The notes below the pieces were generated by a model. The model had not been told where the DNA came from, did no database searches, and saw nothing but the letters and a program-made list of their open reading frames with translations. Positions 45,484 through 54,140 of a stretch of 64,000 nt of DNA are shown in pieces. The translations under genes and the position numbers were made by a program. The number at the start of each line of letters is the position of its first letter. Positions within the stretch are counted from its first letter, which is position 1. This stretch comes from BOKV01 sp049289295 (lineage in GTDB: Bacteria > Pseudomonadota > Alphaproteobacteria > Rhizobiales > Rhizobiaceae): positions 62,001 to 126,000 of the forward strand of contig JBATLL010000124.1 in NCBI GenBank assembly GCA_049289295.1. Direction: 5' to 3'.

Positions 45484-46112
45484 GACTGCGCCACCGATGG
45501 CCGCGCTGCGACCTCTGCCCTCCAGCGCTGAAGATTGGCCAGATCCTCGGGATAGGCGATCCGTCCGGGTTTCAGGAACTGGTAGGCGACAATCGCGGTG
45601 ATGTCGGCAATCGTGAAGCGTTCACCCGCAATGAACGGCTTCGTCGCAAGTTCACGGTCCATCAGTTCCATGAATTCGCGCGCCCGGCCCTGGTTCACCT
45701 CTCCCCATTGCGCCACCTGCGGCTGCTCCAGAATGGCTCCGCCCGGATGAAGGTGCCTGAACGCAAAGGCCACCGGCAGCAGGAAACCGAATTCCATCCG
45801 CCTTTGCCACATCTCCACCAGCGCCCGGTCCACCGCGCCCACACCCATCAGCGGCGGTTCAGGCGTGATTTCCTCCAGATAGCGGCAGATCGCGACTGTT
45901 TCCGCGATCACGGTACCATCGGCAAGCTGCAGGACCGGAACGCGCTGCATCGGATTGATGCGTGTGAACTCCGCGCTCTTGTGCTCGTGCTTGTTGAGAT
46001 CAATCTGGCGGCGTTCGACGTTGATCCTCTTTTCGGCCATGAAAATTTGCACCCGCCTTGGATTTGGCGCGCGCCCGCCGTCCCACAATATTGCTCCATC
46101 CAGTGTCTTCAT
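45480..46112 (-). CDS. Glutathione S-transferase
   Basis: A 210-residue GST. The N-terminal thioredoxin-like half has RAPNPRRVQIFMAEK, INPMQRVPVLQLADGTVIAETVAICRYLE (cis-Pro and the Glu-Ser/Thr glutathione site); the helical C-terminal half carries GERFTIADITAIVA. ATG 46112 is chosen since earlier residues are not GST-like. It overlaps the UDG-type gene downstream by four bases, so the two are translationally coupled. The electrophilic substrate is unknown. Confidence 0.93.
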   Translation of the reverse strand: MKTLDGAILWDGGRAPNPRRVQIFMAEKRINVERRQIDLNKHEHKSAEFTRINPMQRVPVLQLADGTVIAETVAICRYLEEITPEPPLMGVGAVDRALVEMWQRRMEFGFLLPVAFAFRHLHPGGAILEQPQVAQWGEVNQGRAREFMELMDRELATKPFIAGERFTIADITAIVAYQFLKPGRIAYPEDLANLQRWRAEVAARPSVAQS

Positions 46113-46143
46113 CACCAATCTCCAATTCGCTCGAATGCCGAGC

Positions 46144-46797
46144 CTATTCAAACCGCATGAAGGAACCAAGCCAGTCGCGCAGAAGTGCAATGCCTGCAAC
46201 GAGCCATGATTTCACACGCCGCACCGGACTGCTTGCGCTTTCGTGAACCGTTTCCGTGGCCCGATCTTCATGATCCCTTCGCCAGTTGCGCGGCTGGTCG
46301 AATTCCATGGCCCAAAGACCAAGCCCATCGCGGCTGGCCTGCGCCTCCTCCAACTCGTAGTTCCCGAACGCCACCGCCCATCCATCCCGGACCATCCTTG
46401 CATTCAGGTCTATTCCCCCAACCCTGCAGACTGCAAGGAAACGGTCATAACGGTCGACCTCGAAGGATTCGCAATCGACAGGCTCGCCATCAATCAGGCC
46501 ACGCAGATGATCGCGCGCCATGCGCCCGCAGGGCCTGGAACGTTTCGCGGACTGGCAGGTTTGCGAATATTCCGGCGCATCAATGCCCTCAAGGCGAATG
46601 GGGGATCCTTCCACGATCAGGCTGTCGCCATCCTGCACCACTGCCCTGCCTGAAAGCGAGCCACCTTGCCCTCCTCCAAGCATTGCTGCCCCCACCGCGA
46701 CAATGGCCAGCAGGGCGAAGGCCAGGAGATAGTCGGCGAACCTTCGACCCCGACCGGGGACGGAACTCCCCGTCTTGCGAAAGCGCCCAGAATTCAA
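46144..46797 (-). CDS. Membrane-anchored thermonuclease (SNase-like)
   Basis: A 217-residue protein with an N-terminal hydrophobic anchor (YLLAFALLAIVAVGAAML) and a staphylococcal-nuclease fold: VVQDGDSLIVEGSPIRLEGIDAPE (with the Arg and Asp of the active site), VDRYDRFLAVCRVGGIDLN and MVRDGWAVAFGNY. Start TTG 46797 has GAGAGGAA upstream. The basic C-terminal tail is longer than usual. It probably cuts DNA or RNA outside the cytoplasm. Confidence 0.86.
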   Translation of the reverse strand: MNSGRFRKTGSSVPGRGRRFADYLLAFALLAIVAVGAAMLGGGQGGSLSGRAVVQDGDSLIVEGSPIRLEGIDAPEYSQTCQSAKRSRPCGRMARDHLRGLIDGEPVDCESFEVDRYDRFLAVCRVGGIDLNARMVRDGWAVAFGNYELEEAQASRDGLGLWAMEFDQPRNWRRDHEDRATETVHESASSPVRRVKSWLVAGIALLRDWLGSFMRFE

Positions 46798-46898
46798 GGA
46801 TTGGTTCCTCTCGACTGCAAGTATCCTAACGTCATGTTAACCAAAATCGCATAGCGGTGATACGGGCTGGAAAAGGTATCGGGTACGGCTGGAATTCC

Positions 46899-48446
46899 AT
46901 GGCAATCCACAAGTCGCAATCCTCGGACAAGATCATTGTCGATCGCACGCGAAAGCGTAGCGCGTCGGCCAGTCTCGTCAAGGATTTGCGCACCCGTGTC
47001 CTGCAGGATCCCGGCCACCCAATAGCCTATGAACTGGAACTGATGACGAGCTTTGCGGAAAACCACCGCAACGCCGTGATCGCCATGCCCGCCTTCATCG
47101 CCATCGTGTCCATGGTTGTCGCTGCCTATGTCGGTGTCATCATGGCCATTTACTGGTTCGCACTGTCCGCGCTTTCCTTCGGCTTGATGGCGACGCTGAG
47201 CGGGCGTTTCATCCGCGAATCCGGCGAGGAAAACGTCGTGCGCAACTGGCGCAAGGTGTATCTGCTGGCACAGATGCTGATGGCCGTGTCCTGGTGCATC
47301 TTCTCGCTCTATTCGTGCCTGACCTGCGGCGACAACACCTATTCCATCGTCCAGTTCTCGACGATACTGGTTTTCCAGGCGATCACGATGATGCTTTCCT
47401 ATGCATTCGGATCGAGCCTTCTGGTCACCTCCGCACCACCCACGCTGGTGCTGTCGATCCGCTTCATGCTTTCCTACGATCCGGCACTGATGCTGATGGC
47501 AGCAATCCTGCTCGGATCACAGACCTTCTTCTATCTGCTTGCTGACCGGTTCAAGCTTTCGGTTCTTTCCATCCTCGAACACAAGGCCGAAAAGGAAGGC
47601 CTGATCGCGGAACTGGAAACGGCACGCTCCGTTTCGGAAGAAGCGCGTCGGCGCGCCGAAGAGGCAAACCTTGCCAAGTCACGATTCCTTGCCACCATGA
47701 GCCATGAATTGCGCACGCCGCTCAACGCCATTCTCGGCTTTTCGGAAGTCATGCAGGGCGAGGTCCTGGGTCCCATCGGCAACGAGACCTACAAGGATTA
47801 CATCAACGACATCCACAATTCCGGCAAGCATCTGCTCAACGTGATCAATGAGATTCTCGATCTCTCGCGCATCGAAGCAGGTCGCCAGACGCTGGAGGAA
47901 GAAGCCGTTCGCCTCGCCCACGTCGTCGACGACGCGCATCACATGGTCCAGATCAAGGCCAAGAGCAAGAACATCAACATTGTCTGCCAGTATGAGGACC
48001 AGCTTCCCCAAATCTGGGCCGACGAGCGCGCCGTGCGCCAGATCGCGCTCAACCTCCTGTCGAATGCGCTCAAGTTCACGCCAACCGGCGGAACCATCTG
48101 GATCAAGGTCGGCTGGACGAGTTCCGGTGGCCAGTATTTTGCCGTCAAGGACACGGGTCCAGGCATCCCCGAAGAGGAAATCCCGATCGTGCTGTCCTCA
48201 TTCGGACAGGGTTCCATCGCCATCAAGAGCGCGGAACAGGGTACGGGTCTGGGCCTGCCCATCGTTCAGGCGCTCATGCACATGCATGACGGCAAGTTCG
48301 AACTGCGCTCTAAACTGCGCGAAGGGACTGAAGTCATCGCGACTTTCCCCCGCTCGCGCGTGCTTGAGGTGATGCCGCCCGTGCAAAGCGCCAAGGTGGC
48401 GCAGCCAAAGCCGCGCTCCATCCTGTCCATGCGCCACGGTACCTGA
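46899..48446 (+). CDS. Sensor histidine kinase, PleC/DivJ/PdhS-like
   Basis: A 515-residue membrane kinase. Several hydrophobic helices (about residues 55-210) form the input, then a coiled linker (RSVSEEARRRAEEANLAKSR), the H-box FLATMSHELRTPLNAILGF with His269, and ATPase blocks LNLLSNALKF (N), KDTGPGIP (G1) and GTGLGLPIV (G2). The stretch GEVLGPIGNETYKDYINDIH is typical of alphaproteobacterial PdhS/PleC/DivJ kinases that control DivK and cell-cycle phosphorelay. No response regulator is adjacent. ATG 46899 is chosen; a GTG 42 bp earlier is possible. Confidence 0.88.
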   Translation: MAIHKSQSSDKIIVDRTRKRSASASLVKDLRTRVLQDPGHPIAYELELMTSFAENHRNAVIAMPAFIAIVSMVVAAYVGVIMAIYWFALSALSFGLMATLSGRFIRESGEENVVRNWRKVYLLAQMLMAVSWCIFSLYSCLTCGDNTYSIVQFSTILVFQAITMMLSYAFGSSLLVTSAPPTLVLSIRFMLSYDPALMLMAAILLGSQTFFYLLADRFKLSVLSILEHKAEKEGLIAELETARSVSEEARRRAEEANLAKSRFLATMSHELRTPLNAILGFSEVMQGEVLGPIGNETYKDYINDIHNSGKHLLNVINEILDLSRIEAGRQTLEEEAVRLAHVVDDAHHMVQIKAKSKNINIVCQYEDQLPQIWADERAVRQIALNLLSNALKFTPTGGTIWIKVGWTSSGGQYFAVKDTGPGIPEEEIPIVLSSFGQGSIAIKSAEQGTGLGLPIVQALMHMHDGKFELRSKLREGTEVIATFPRSRVLEVMPPVQSAKVAQPKPRSILSMRHGT

Positions 48447-48457
48447 CGCTTTCGCGC

Positions 48458-49390
48458 CTATCCATGCATCGCAACCGCCGATCGCACCATGCCACTGGCA
48501 ATGGCGGCCGCCTCGCCTTCGCCCGGCTCCATGCCCAGTTCAAGAATGGACTCGATCCCCAGGCTGGCGGCCATGCGGCTGGCCCCTCCGCCTGGCGGGC
48601 TTTGCGCTATCCGGCAATGGGCAATGGCGTTCCTGTCGAGCGCTGACAGCACGCCAGCAGCGGCATAAGCCCCCGGCCCGTCAATAAGCACCGGCACATG
48701 CTGGACGCGCGCGGCCAGGATTGCACCGGCAATCGCGCAGATTTCACGCCCACCGAAGTGGCGTAACACTTCCAGTGGGTCCTTCAGCTTGCCTGCAGAC
48801 AGGACTGCAGCTTCATCCGCGATGGCGCAGACCTGCGCATCCTGCGACCAGTCGCTGGCCTTGCCGCCATGCAGCGCCATGAAGATCGCAACACTGGAGA
48901 ATTCAGACAGATTTGCGCAATCCGCGACCGCGAGCAGATCGACCCCGCCCGCAACGCTTTCCATGCCAAACGCCATCGTCGCTGCCGCATCCCTTTCACT
49001 CAGGGCCGGCTCGCACCTGATGTCGCCCACCGGATGGTCAAGCGCAAGGTCAAGTATCTTCAGACCAAGCCCATGCAGCGAACACACACGCCCATGCGCG
49101 GTCTGGCCTGCCGCAATTGCCCCGGCCCGCAAGGCAACAGCTTCCCTTGTCTGCGCGTCCTGCGCACCATGGGTGCCGGCAAAAAGGGCTACCAGCGGGC
49201 GCACCACGGAGGGCGATTTTCCCGACCAGTTTGCCAGCCATTCGCAGATCGAGCCGATCTGGCCGAGGTCGCGCGCGCCATACAGTGCGCCATTGCGGCT
49301 TTGCGTTGCCGCCAGCGCGCGGCTGTCGCCCCCAGGCAGGGTTCTGGCTAGATTGCGGAAATCCTCGAAAGGCAGGCCACTGACGCTCAT
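48458..49390 (-). CDS. cobT: Nicotinate-nucleotide-dimethylbenzimidazole phosphoribosyltransferase-like
   Basis: A 310-residue enzyme of the CobT family, which activates 5,6-dimethylbenzimidazole for the lower ligand of cobalamin. Family features: LPGGDSRALAA near the N-terminus, VRPLVALFAGTHGAQD, MESVAGGVDLLAVADC, LIDGPGAYAAAGVL, and the C-terminal MEPGEGEAAAIA whose Glu corresponds to the catalytic base. It is somewhat shorter than the usual 340-355 residues. ATG 49390 has AGGAGA. No other cobalamin gene lies within the window. Confidence 0.87.
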   Translation of the reverse strand: MSVSGLPFEDFRNLARTLPGGDSRALAATQSRNGALYGARDLGQIGSICEWLANWSGKSPSVVRPLVALFAGTHGAQDAQTREAVALRAGAIAAGQTAHGRVCSLHGLGLKILDLALDHPVGDIRCEPALSERDAAATMAFGMESVAGGVDLLAVADCANLSEFSSVAIFMALHGGKASDWSQDAQVCAIADEAAVLSAGKLKDPLEVLRHFGGREICAIAGAILAARVQHVPVLIDGPGAYAAAGVLSALDRNAIAHCRIAQSPPGGGASRMAASLGIESILELGMEPGEGEAAAIASGMVRSAVAMHG

Positions 49391-49527
49391 GTTTGTCTCC
49401 TGTCGACGTCGCGGTGTAAGCTGAACGTGGCGTTCATGGCAATGCGCCACGCCAACAAGGCCATGATAGTCCCTTGCTATTTTCCCCGTGATCACCATTT
49501 TCATGGATCATTGCACAAGGCTCAAAG

Positions 49528-49752
49528 ATGAAATCGCCCTGCATCCTCGTATGTTCAATGGACATGGAAACCGGCTACTGCTTCGGCTGCGGACGCACCG
49601 GCGGCGAGATTGCCGGCTGGATGAACTATTCGGATAGCGAGCGCGAGGCGATCATGACCGCACTTCCCGCGCGCCTTGCCACGGTAAAACGCAGGCCGAG
49701 GCGCGAAACCCGGCGCAGCCGGATGCTCAGGGAGCGGGTCGAGCGCACCTGA
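49528..49752 (+). CDS. DUF1289 zinc-ribbon-like protein
   Basis: A 74-residue protein with SPCILVCSMDMETGYCFGCGRT, where four cysteines (two pairs) form a likely metal site. This is the DUF1289 family, widespread and of unknown function. The C-terminus is very basic (Arg-rich), which may contact nucleic acid. It lies 7 bp before the aspartic protease gene and is divergent from cobT. Confidence 0.88.
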   Translation: MKSPCILVCSMDMETGYCFGCGRTGGEIAGWMNYSDSEREAIMTALPARLATVKRRPRRETRRSRMLRERVERT

Positions 49753-49759
49753 AACCATC

Positions 49760-50461
49760 ATGAAGACAGTGCTCATCCTCTCCGCCATCCTCGGCATTGG
49801 CGCGATTTTGCTGCTCGCCAATCACGACGCGGACACGCTGTTCGGACTGCCCAATGACCGCTTCGCCAGCCTCGTCTATCTCACCATTTTCGGCACGATG
49901 ATCGCAGCTTCCATGCTCGGGCGCAGAAATCGCTTACGCGAGACCATGCGCAACGCGGTTGTCTGGCTGGGCCTGATCCTCGCCCTGATGGCGGCTCATG
50001 TCCATCGCTACGAACTGCAGGACATCGCATCGCGGGTCACCGCCGGTATCGTGCCGGGAAGCCCTGTATCCCAGCATTCGCCAGACGGACGCACCCGGAT
50101 CATGCTGGTGCGCGATGCCGACGGTCATTTCAGCGCCCGCGCCATGGTGAATGGCGCCCGGCTGCCGATGCTGATCGACACGGGCGCAAGCATGGTTGTC
50201 CTCACCACCGGGGACGCCGAAGCCGCGGGCATCGACGTTGCCGCCCTTTCCTTTTCCTCACCCGTCTCCACGGCAAATGGGGTGACTACCGCTGCGCGCA
50301 TCACGCTCGATGAAATTCTCATTGGCGACATCACGCGAACCCGCGTTCCCGCCATGGTTGCCCAGCCCGGTGCGCTGAAGGAAAGCCTGCTTGGAATGAG
50401 CTTTCTTTCCAGCCTCACGGCCTTCGAATTCAGGGGCGAGCGGATGATCCTGACGGATTAG
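49760..50461 (+). CDS. Clan AA retropepsin-like aspartic protease (TIGR02281 type)
   Basis: A 233-residue membrane-anchored protease. Three hydrophobic stretches at residues about 1-20, 32-52 and 65-82 precede a retropepsin-like domain with the catalytic motif LIDTGASMVVL, then VSTANGVTTAARITL and ESLLGMSFLSSL. Such single-domain enzymes dimerise to form the active site. The protease region probably faces the periplasm. Substrate unknown. It is co-transcribed with the DUF1289 gene. Confidence 0.87.
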   Translation: MKTVLILSAILGIGAILLLANHDADTLFGLPNDRFASLVYLTIFGTMIAASMLGRRNRLRETMRNAVVWLGLILALMAAHVHRYELQDIASRVTAGIVPGSPVSQHSPDGRTRIMLVRDADGHFSARAMVNGARLPMLIDTGASMVVLTTGDAEAAGIDVAALSFSSPVSTANGVTTAARITLDEILIGDITRTRVPAMVAQPGALKESLLGMSFLSSLTAFEFRGERMILTD

Positions 50462-50464
50462 CCT

Positions 50465-50923
50465 TCACGCAGCGGTCTGCAGTTCGGCCCGCACCTCGGT
50501 GAAGGCCGTGTTGATCTGGCGGAACATGTCGGTCAGGTAGCGCTCGATCTCTGCAGGAAGGTTCACGCTGGAATAACTGTCTGGATGATAGAGCTTGGCA
50601 TGCCTGTGATAGGCCTCCTTGGCCTCCTCGAAGCTGCAGCCGCGCTTGAGGCCCAGCAGGGTAAAGGCATCCGTGTAACGCGGATCATTGGGCGAAACGA
50701 GCACAGGCTTGCGAAGCGGTTCCACCGGTTCGACATAGGCGATCTGGTGTTTTGCGATGAATTTGCGCTGCCCGTCCCTCGACAGGAATTCCAGGAAAGG
50801 CGTCTCCTTCGAAAGCACCCCTTCCAGGCTCGAATTATGCCCCTGGACGAGAGCACCACGAATGACCGCCCCGTCCAGCATGCGCACCGAAACCTCGATA
50901 TTCTTTGATCCATTGCCAAACAT
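50465..50923 (-). CDS. J-domain protein
   Basis: A 152-residue protein with an N-terminal beta-rich domain (EVSVRMLDGAVIRGALVQG, resembling a small surface domain) and a C-terminal J-like domain: DAFTLLGLKRGCSFEEAKEAYHRHAKLYHPD, with the HPD motif that stimulates DnaK. ATG 50923 has GGGAGG upstream. It is probably a specialised co-chaperone. It is convergent with the aspartic protease gene (3 bp). Confidence 0.85.
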   Translation of the reverse strand: MFGNGSKNIEVSVRMLDGAVIRGALVQGHNSSLEGVLSKETPFLEFLSRDGQRKFIAKHQIAYVEPVEPLRKPVLVSPNDPRYTDAFTLLGLKRGCSFEEAKEAYHRHAKLYHPDSYSSVNLPAEIERYLTDMFRQINTAFTEVRAELQTAA

Positions 50924-50992
50924 GGCTTGCCCTCCCAATCACCGGAAGATCCTTAATGTGTCGCGCCTAAAAACACGTTAAAATTGCAGTGC

Positions 50993-51820
50993 TCACAACA
51001 GGCTGTAGAGGAAGCGGATGCCCACGAACAGCATGAACAGGCCAAAGGAGAGTTCGAGCTGGCGTCGGCTCAGCGCATGCGCGATGCGAACGCCAAGCGG
51101 CGCCATCGTCATTGTCACCGGAATGAGGATCGCAAAGGCCAGAAGGTTCACATAGCCAATGGTAAGCGGAGGCATGCCGCCAACGCCCCACCCCGCCCAG
51201 ATATAGCCGATCACACCGGGAATGGAGATCAGCACTCCTGTCCCCGATGACGTCGCGACGGCCTGGTGCATGGGCCTGCCATAGGCGGTCATGAAGGTGT
51301 TGTTGAGGACGCCACCACCAATGCCCATGAAGGTCGAGAAGAAGCCGATGAGGAAACCGATCACGCCGCGCACCGGATTTCCCGGAATATCAGTGCCGAT
51401 CTTCCAGCTATCGCGTGAGAAAAGCAGCTTGGCCGAAATCGCCAGCGCGATGAAGCCGAATATGCCGCGCAGGCCAGCGCCGGACAGGTAGGCAGTGATG
51501 ATCGAAGCAGCGATGACGCCAGCCGGCACTACCCAAAGGAAGGAACGCACCAGTTCCATGTCCACCGCGCCGCGCGCCATGTGCGCCCTGAAGGATCGGA
51601 TGGATGTTGGCACTATGATGGCCAGCGACGTGCCGACAGACAGGTGCATGGCTATTGCTTCGTCGAAGCCGAGCAGGCCTAGCATCTGGTAAAAGACCGG
51701 GACGAGTATGGCGCCCCCGCCAATGCCGAAAACACCCGCCAGCAATCCGGCCACCGCGCCCGCGGCAATCAGCGCGACAATGAATGGGGACAGTTCGACG
51801 ATCTTTGAAACAATGTCCAC
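50993..51820 (-). CDS. TauE/SafE-family sulfite exporter-like permease
   Basis: A 275-residue inner-membrane protein with about eight hydrophobic helices in two halves. The first half starts with LIAAGAVAGLLAGVFGIGGGAILVP and the second with GFLIGFFSTFMGIGGGVLNN; the repeated GxGGG loop is the family hallmark. Some relatives move organosulfur acids or sulfite, others are undefined. No adjacent sulfur gene defines the role. It is next to dusA on the same strand (30 bp). Confidence 0.88.
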   Translation of the reverse strand: MDIVSKIVELSPFIVALIAAGAVAGLLAGVFGIGGGAILVPVFYQMLGLLGFDEAIAMHLSVGTSLAIIVPTSIRSFRAHMARGAVDMELVRSFLWVVPAGVIAASIITAYLSGAGLRGIFGFIALAISAKLLFSRDSWKIGTDIPGNPVRGVIGFLIGFFSTFMGIGGGVLNNTFMTAYGRPMHQAVATSSGTGVLISIPGVIGYIWAGWGVGGMPPLTIGYVNLLAFAILIPVTMTMAPLGVRIAHALSRRQLELSFGLFMLFVGIRFLYSLL

Positions 51821-51850
51821 GCCCGGCCCCCATTTGCTGTTGGGGCCGGA

Positions 51851-52870
51851 TTAGGCCGCCTTCTCGCTTGCGTCAAGCGAAACGGCATCAAAGGCTTCGT
51901 GGATGACCCTGCCATCAGCACCTGGCTCGACACTGCGTACCGTGAGGATCTGCCGCCAGCGACGTGCGCCAGCGCGTCCGTTGAACAGGTTGATCATGTG
52001 CCGCGTGACATGGTTGAGCCGCCCGCCCGAGCGGATGTGGCGATCTGCATGGTCGGCCATGCAGGCGATCACGTCGGCCCACGATGCGGGCAGCGCCTCC
52101 TCGCCGTAAAACAAAGCGTCGACCTCACGCAGGATCTGCGGATTGTGGTAGGCCGCCCTCCCGAGCATGGTCCCGTCCAGTTCGACCCCTTCGCCCCTGA
52201 CAGCGTCAAGCGCCTGATTCACCGTCTCAAGACCGCCGTTCAAGCCAATGAACCGACTCGGGTTTTCACCCTTCAACCTTCGCACACGCGCATGATCCAG
52301 CGGCGGAATGGAGCGGTTCTCCTTTGGGCTCAGGCCCTGCAGCCAGGCCTTGCGCGCGTGAACCCACAGCGCATCGCACCCTTCATTCCAGACAGCATGG
52401 GCGAGCGCATCAAGGGCTGGCCCAGTATCCTGTTCGTCCACGCCGAGACGGCACTTGACCGTAACCGGAACCGAAACGGACGCCTTCATTGCCGCGACAC
52501 ATTCCCCTACCAGTGTCGGCACCAGCATGAGGCAGGCACCAAAGGTGCCGGACTGCACGCGATCCGACGGGCATCCGACATTGAGGTTGATTTCATCATA
52601 GCCGTAATCTTCGCCGATGCGCGCCGCCTGCGCCAGCTTCTGCGGATCGCTGCCACCAAGCTGCAACGCGAGCGGATGTTCCTCGGCAAAAAACCCGAGC
52701 AGCTTGTCGCGATCGCCTTGGATCACGGCATCGGCAACCACCATCTCGCTATAGAGCAGCGCCCGGCGCGACAATTGCCGGTGGAACACCCGACAATGTC
52801 GGTCCGTCCAGTCCATCATCGGCGCGACGGCGAATATTTTCTCTTTGTTTTTCAATGATTTGTGATACAT
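51851..52870 (-). CDS. dusA: tRNA-dihydrouridine synthase A (5' end rebuilt by insertion?)
   Basis: This FMN enzyme makes dihydrouridine in tRNA D loops. The 339-residue product has FAVAPMMDWTDRHCRVFHR, LQLGGSDPQKLAQ, YDEINLNVGCPSDRVQ with the catalytic Cys, GVDEQDT and IGLNGGLET. Its first 13 codons (atg tat cac aaa ... ata ttc) are A/T-rich, while the body from FAVAP onward is GC-rich like the rest of the chromosome. The compositional step falls close to the known attachment site of dusA-targeting elements, and the broken integrase begins 116 bp upstream on the opposite strand. Confidence 0.94.
   Translation of the reverse strand: MYHKSLKNKEKIFAVAPMMDWTDRHCRVFHRQLSRRALLYSEMVVADAVIQGDRDKLLGFFAEEHPLALQLGGSDPQKLAQAARIGEDYGYDEINLNVGCPSDRVQSGTFGACLMLVPTLVGECVAAMKASVSVPVTVKCRLGVDEQDTGPALDALAHAVWNEGCDALWVHARKAWLQGLSPKENRSIPPLDHARVRRLKGENPSRFIGLNGGLETVNQALDAVRGEGVELDGTMLGRAAYHNPQILREVDALFYGEEALPASWADVIACMADHADRHIRSGGRLNHVTRHMINLFNGRAGARRWRQILTVRSVEPGADGRVIHEAFDAVSLDASEKAA
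52820..52870. other. Probable left attachment junction in the 5' end of dusA
   Basis: The codons for MYHKSLKNKEKIF in dusA use A/T-rich triplets and change abruptly to GC-rich codons at the MMDWTD segment (about 52805-52830). Genomic islands with dusA-specific integrases are known to enter the 5' end of the gene and supply a new start. The exact core repeat cannot be fixed without the right-hand end, which is probably beyond the window. Confidence 0.55.
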
Positions 52871-52878
52871 TACAATGA

Positions 52879-52893
52879 GTTCATTTCATGAAC
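52879..52893. promoter_or_regulatory. Inverted repeat between dusA and the integrase gene
   Basis: A perfect GTTCAT-ttc-ATGAAC repeat lies 8 bp upstream of the dusA start and 94 bp upstream of the integrase ATG. It may be an operator or an integrase/excisionase contact site. A short repeated element (ttttgtacccgtttt, 52925-52940) in the same gap could be an arm-type site, but this is a guess. Confidence 0.4.
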
Positions 52894-52986
52894 GGCCTGC
52901 ACTCAAATGGACGAAATTGCACGCTTTTGTACCCGTTTTGATCGCTATGTGCACGTTTTTTACACGCTCAAAAGGGAGTGCACGAC

Positions 52987-54140
52987 ATGGCCACAATCTT
53001 CAAAACCCGGCAGGGAAATTGGCGAGCCCAAGTCAGACGGAAGGGAAAATAGGTATCCAGTACGTTTCGTCTCAAGACACAAGCCCATGAGTGGGTACGC
53101 GACGTCGAGCACTTGATTGACATCGGTGGCGAACCAAAAAGCCAATCGGGACGCAGGGCGCAAACAGTCGGCGCTTTGATTGACCTCCACCTCGCAGACT
53201 TGAGAGAGGTGGGCAGGCCAATCCGCCGCTCCAAGATAGCTGTGATGGACACACTCAAGCGGGACCTGGGTGGAGTGCGTTTCGACCGATTGGATCGCGC
53301 CCGGCTGATCCAGCACGTAAGCAGCGCGCCGCAGAAGGCGCTGGGCCGGTCACACTGGCAGTTGATCTCTCATACCTCCGCACGGTTCTGACCCACGCCG
53401 CCGCCGTGCTCGGCGTTCATGTGGACACCGAGAGCATTCGTCTGGCCCGCGCCGCCCTCTCCCGCCTTGGTCTCGTGGGCAGGTCGCACGAACGCAGCAG
53501 GCGCCCGACCGAAGACGAAATCGACGTGCTGTTCGACTACTTCGACACCAAGACCAACATGATCATCCCAATGGGTCGGATTGTCCGTTTCGCAATCGCG
53601 ACGGCCATGCGACAGGAGGAGATCTGCAAGATCGAATGGCCGGACGTCGATCTGACCAAACGCGTGGTCACGATCAGGGACAGGAAGGACCCACGCCAAA
53701 AGGAAGGAAATCACCAGAAGGTGCCACTTCTCAATCTGACTGGCATCGATGCCTGGCAACTCCTTCTCGAACAGAAACTGCTGACCGGCGGTCGTGGTCG
53801 ATGCTTTCCCTATCATTCCAAATCTGTTGGCACCGCCTTTCGACGCGCTCGCAAGCATCTGGGTATCGAAGACCTGAGATTTCACGACCTTCGGCACGAA
53901 GCCACGAGCAGGTTGTTCGAGGCTGGCTTGTCGATTGAGCGTGTCGCGCTGGTGACCGGTCACAAGGACTGGAAAAGGCTCCGCCGGTACACACACCTCA
54001 AACCGGAAGACCTGCACAAGGCGCAGAGGGAACTGCAATCCAAAGCCGGACAATGGGCACCAAATTTGCCAAGACTTTTCAAACGCTTGGCTCGCCTGAA
54101 ACACCAACGAAAAATGGATGGGATCAAAAAAGCCTATTGA
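52987..54140 (+). pseudogene. Tyrosine recombinase (dusA-type integrase), broken by a stop and a frameshift
   Basis: The gene starts at ATG 52987 (MATIFKTRQGNWRAQVRRKGK) and has an in-frame TAG at 53050-53052, where the family has Tyr (KGKyVSSTFRLK). The same frame then stays open, with core-binding domain features, to a TGA at 53389-53391. Before that, near 53320-53335, similarity moves to another frame (RAAEGAGPVTLAVDLSYLRTVLTHAAAVLG), consistent with loss of one base. That frame runs to 54140 and holds the catalytic domain: Arg in AIATAMRQEEICKIEW, HDLRHEATSRLFE, TGHKDW, and Tyr in RRYTHL. About 385 residues in total if repaired. Both lesions should prevent a full-length protein. Confidence 0.82.

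Noticed and set aside
51899..52858. A 319-codon plus-strand frame opposite dusA
   Set aside because: It is exactly antisense to dusA and lacks any recognisable domain.
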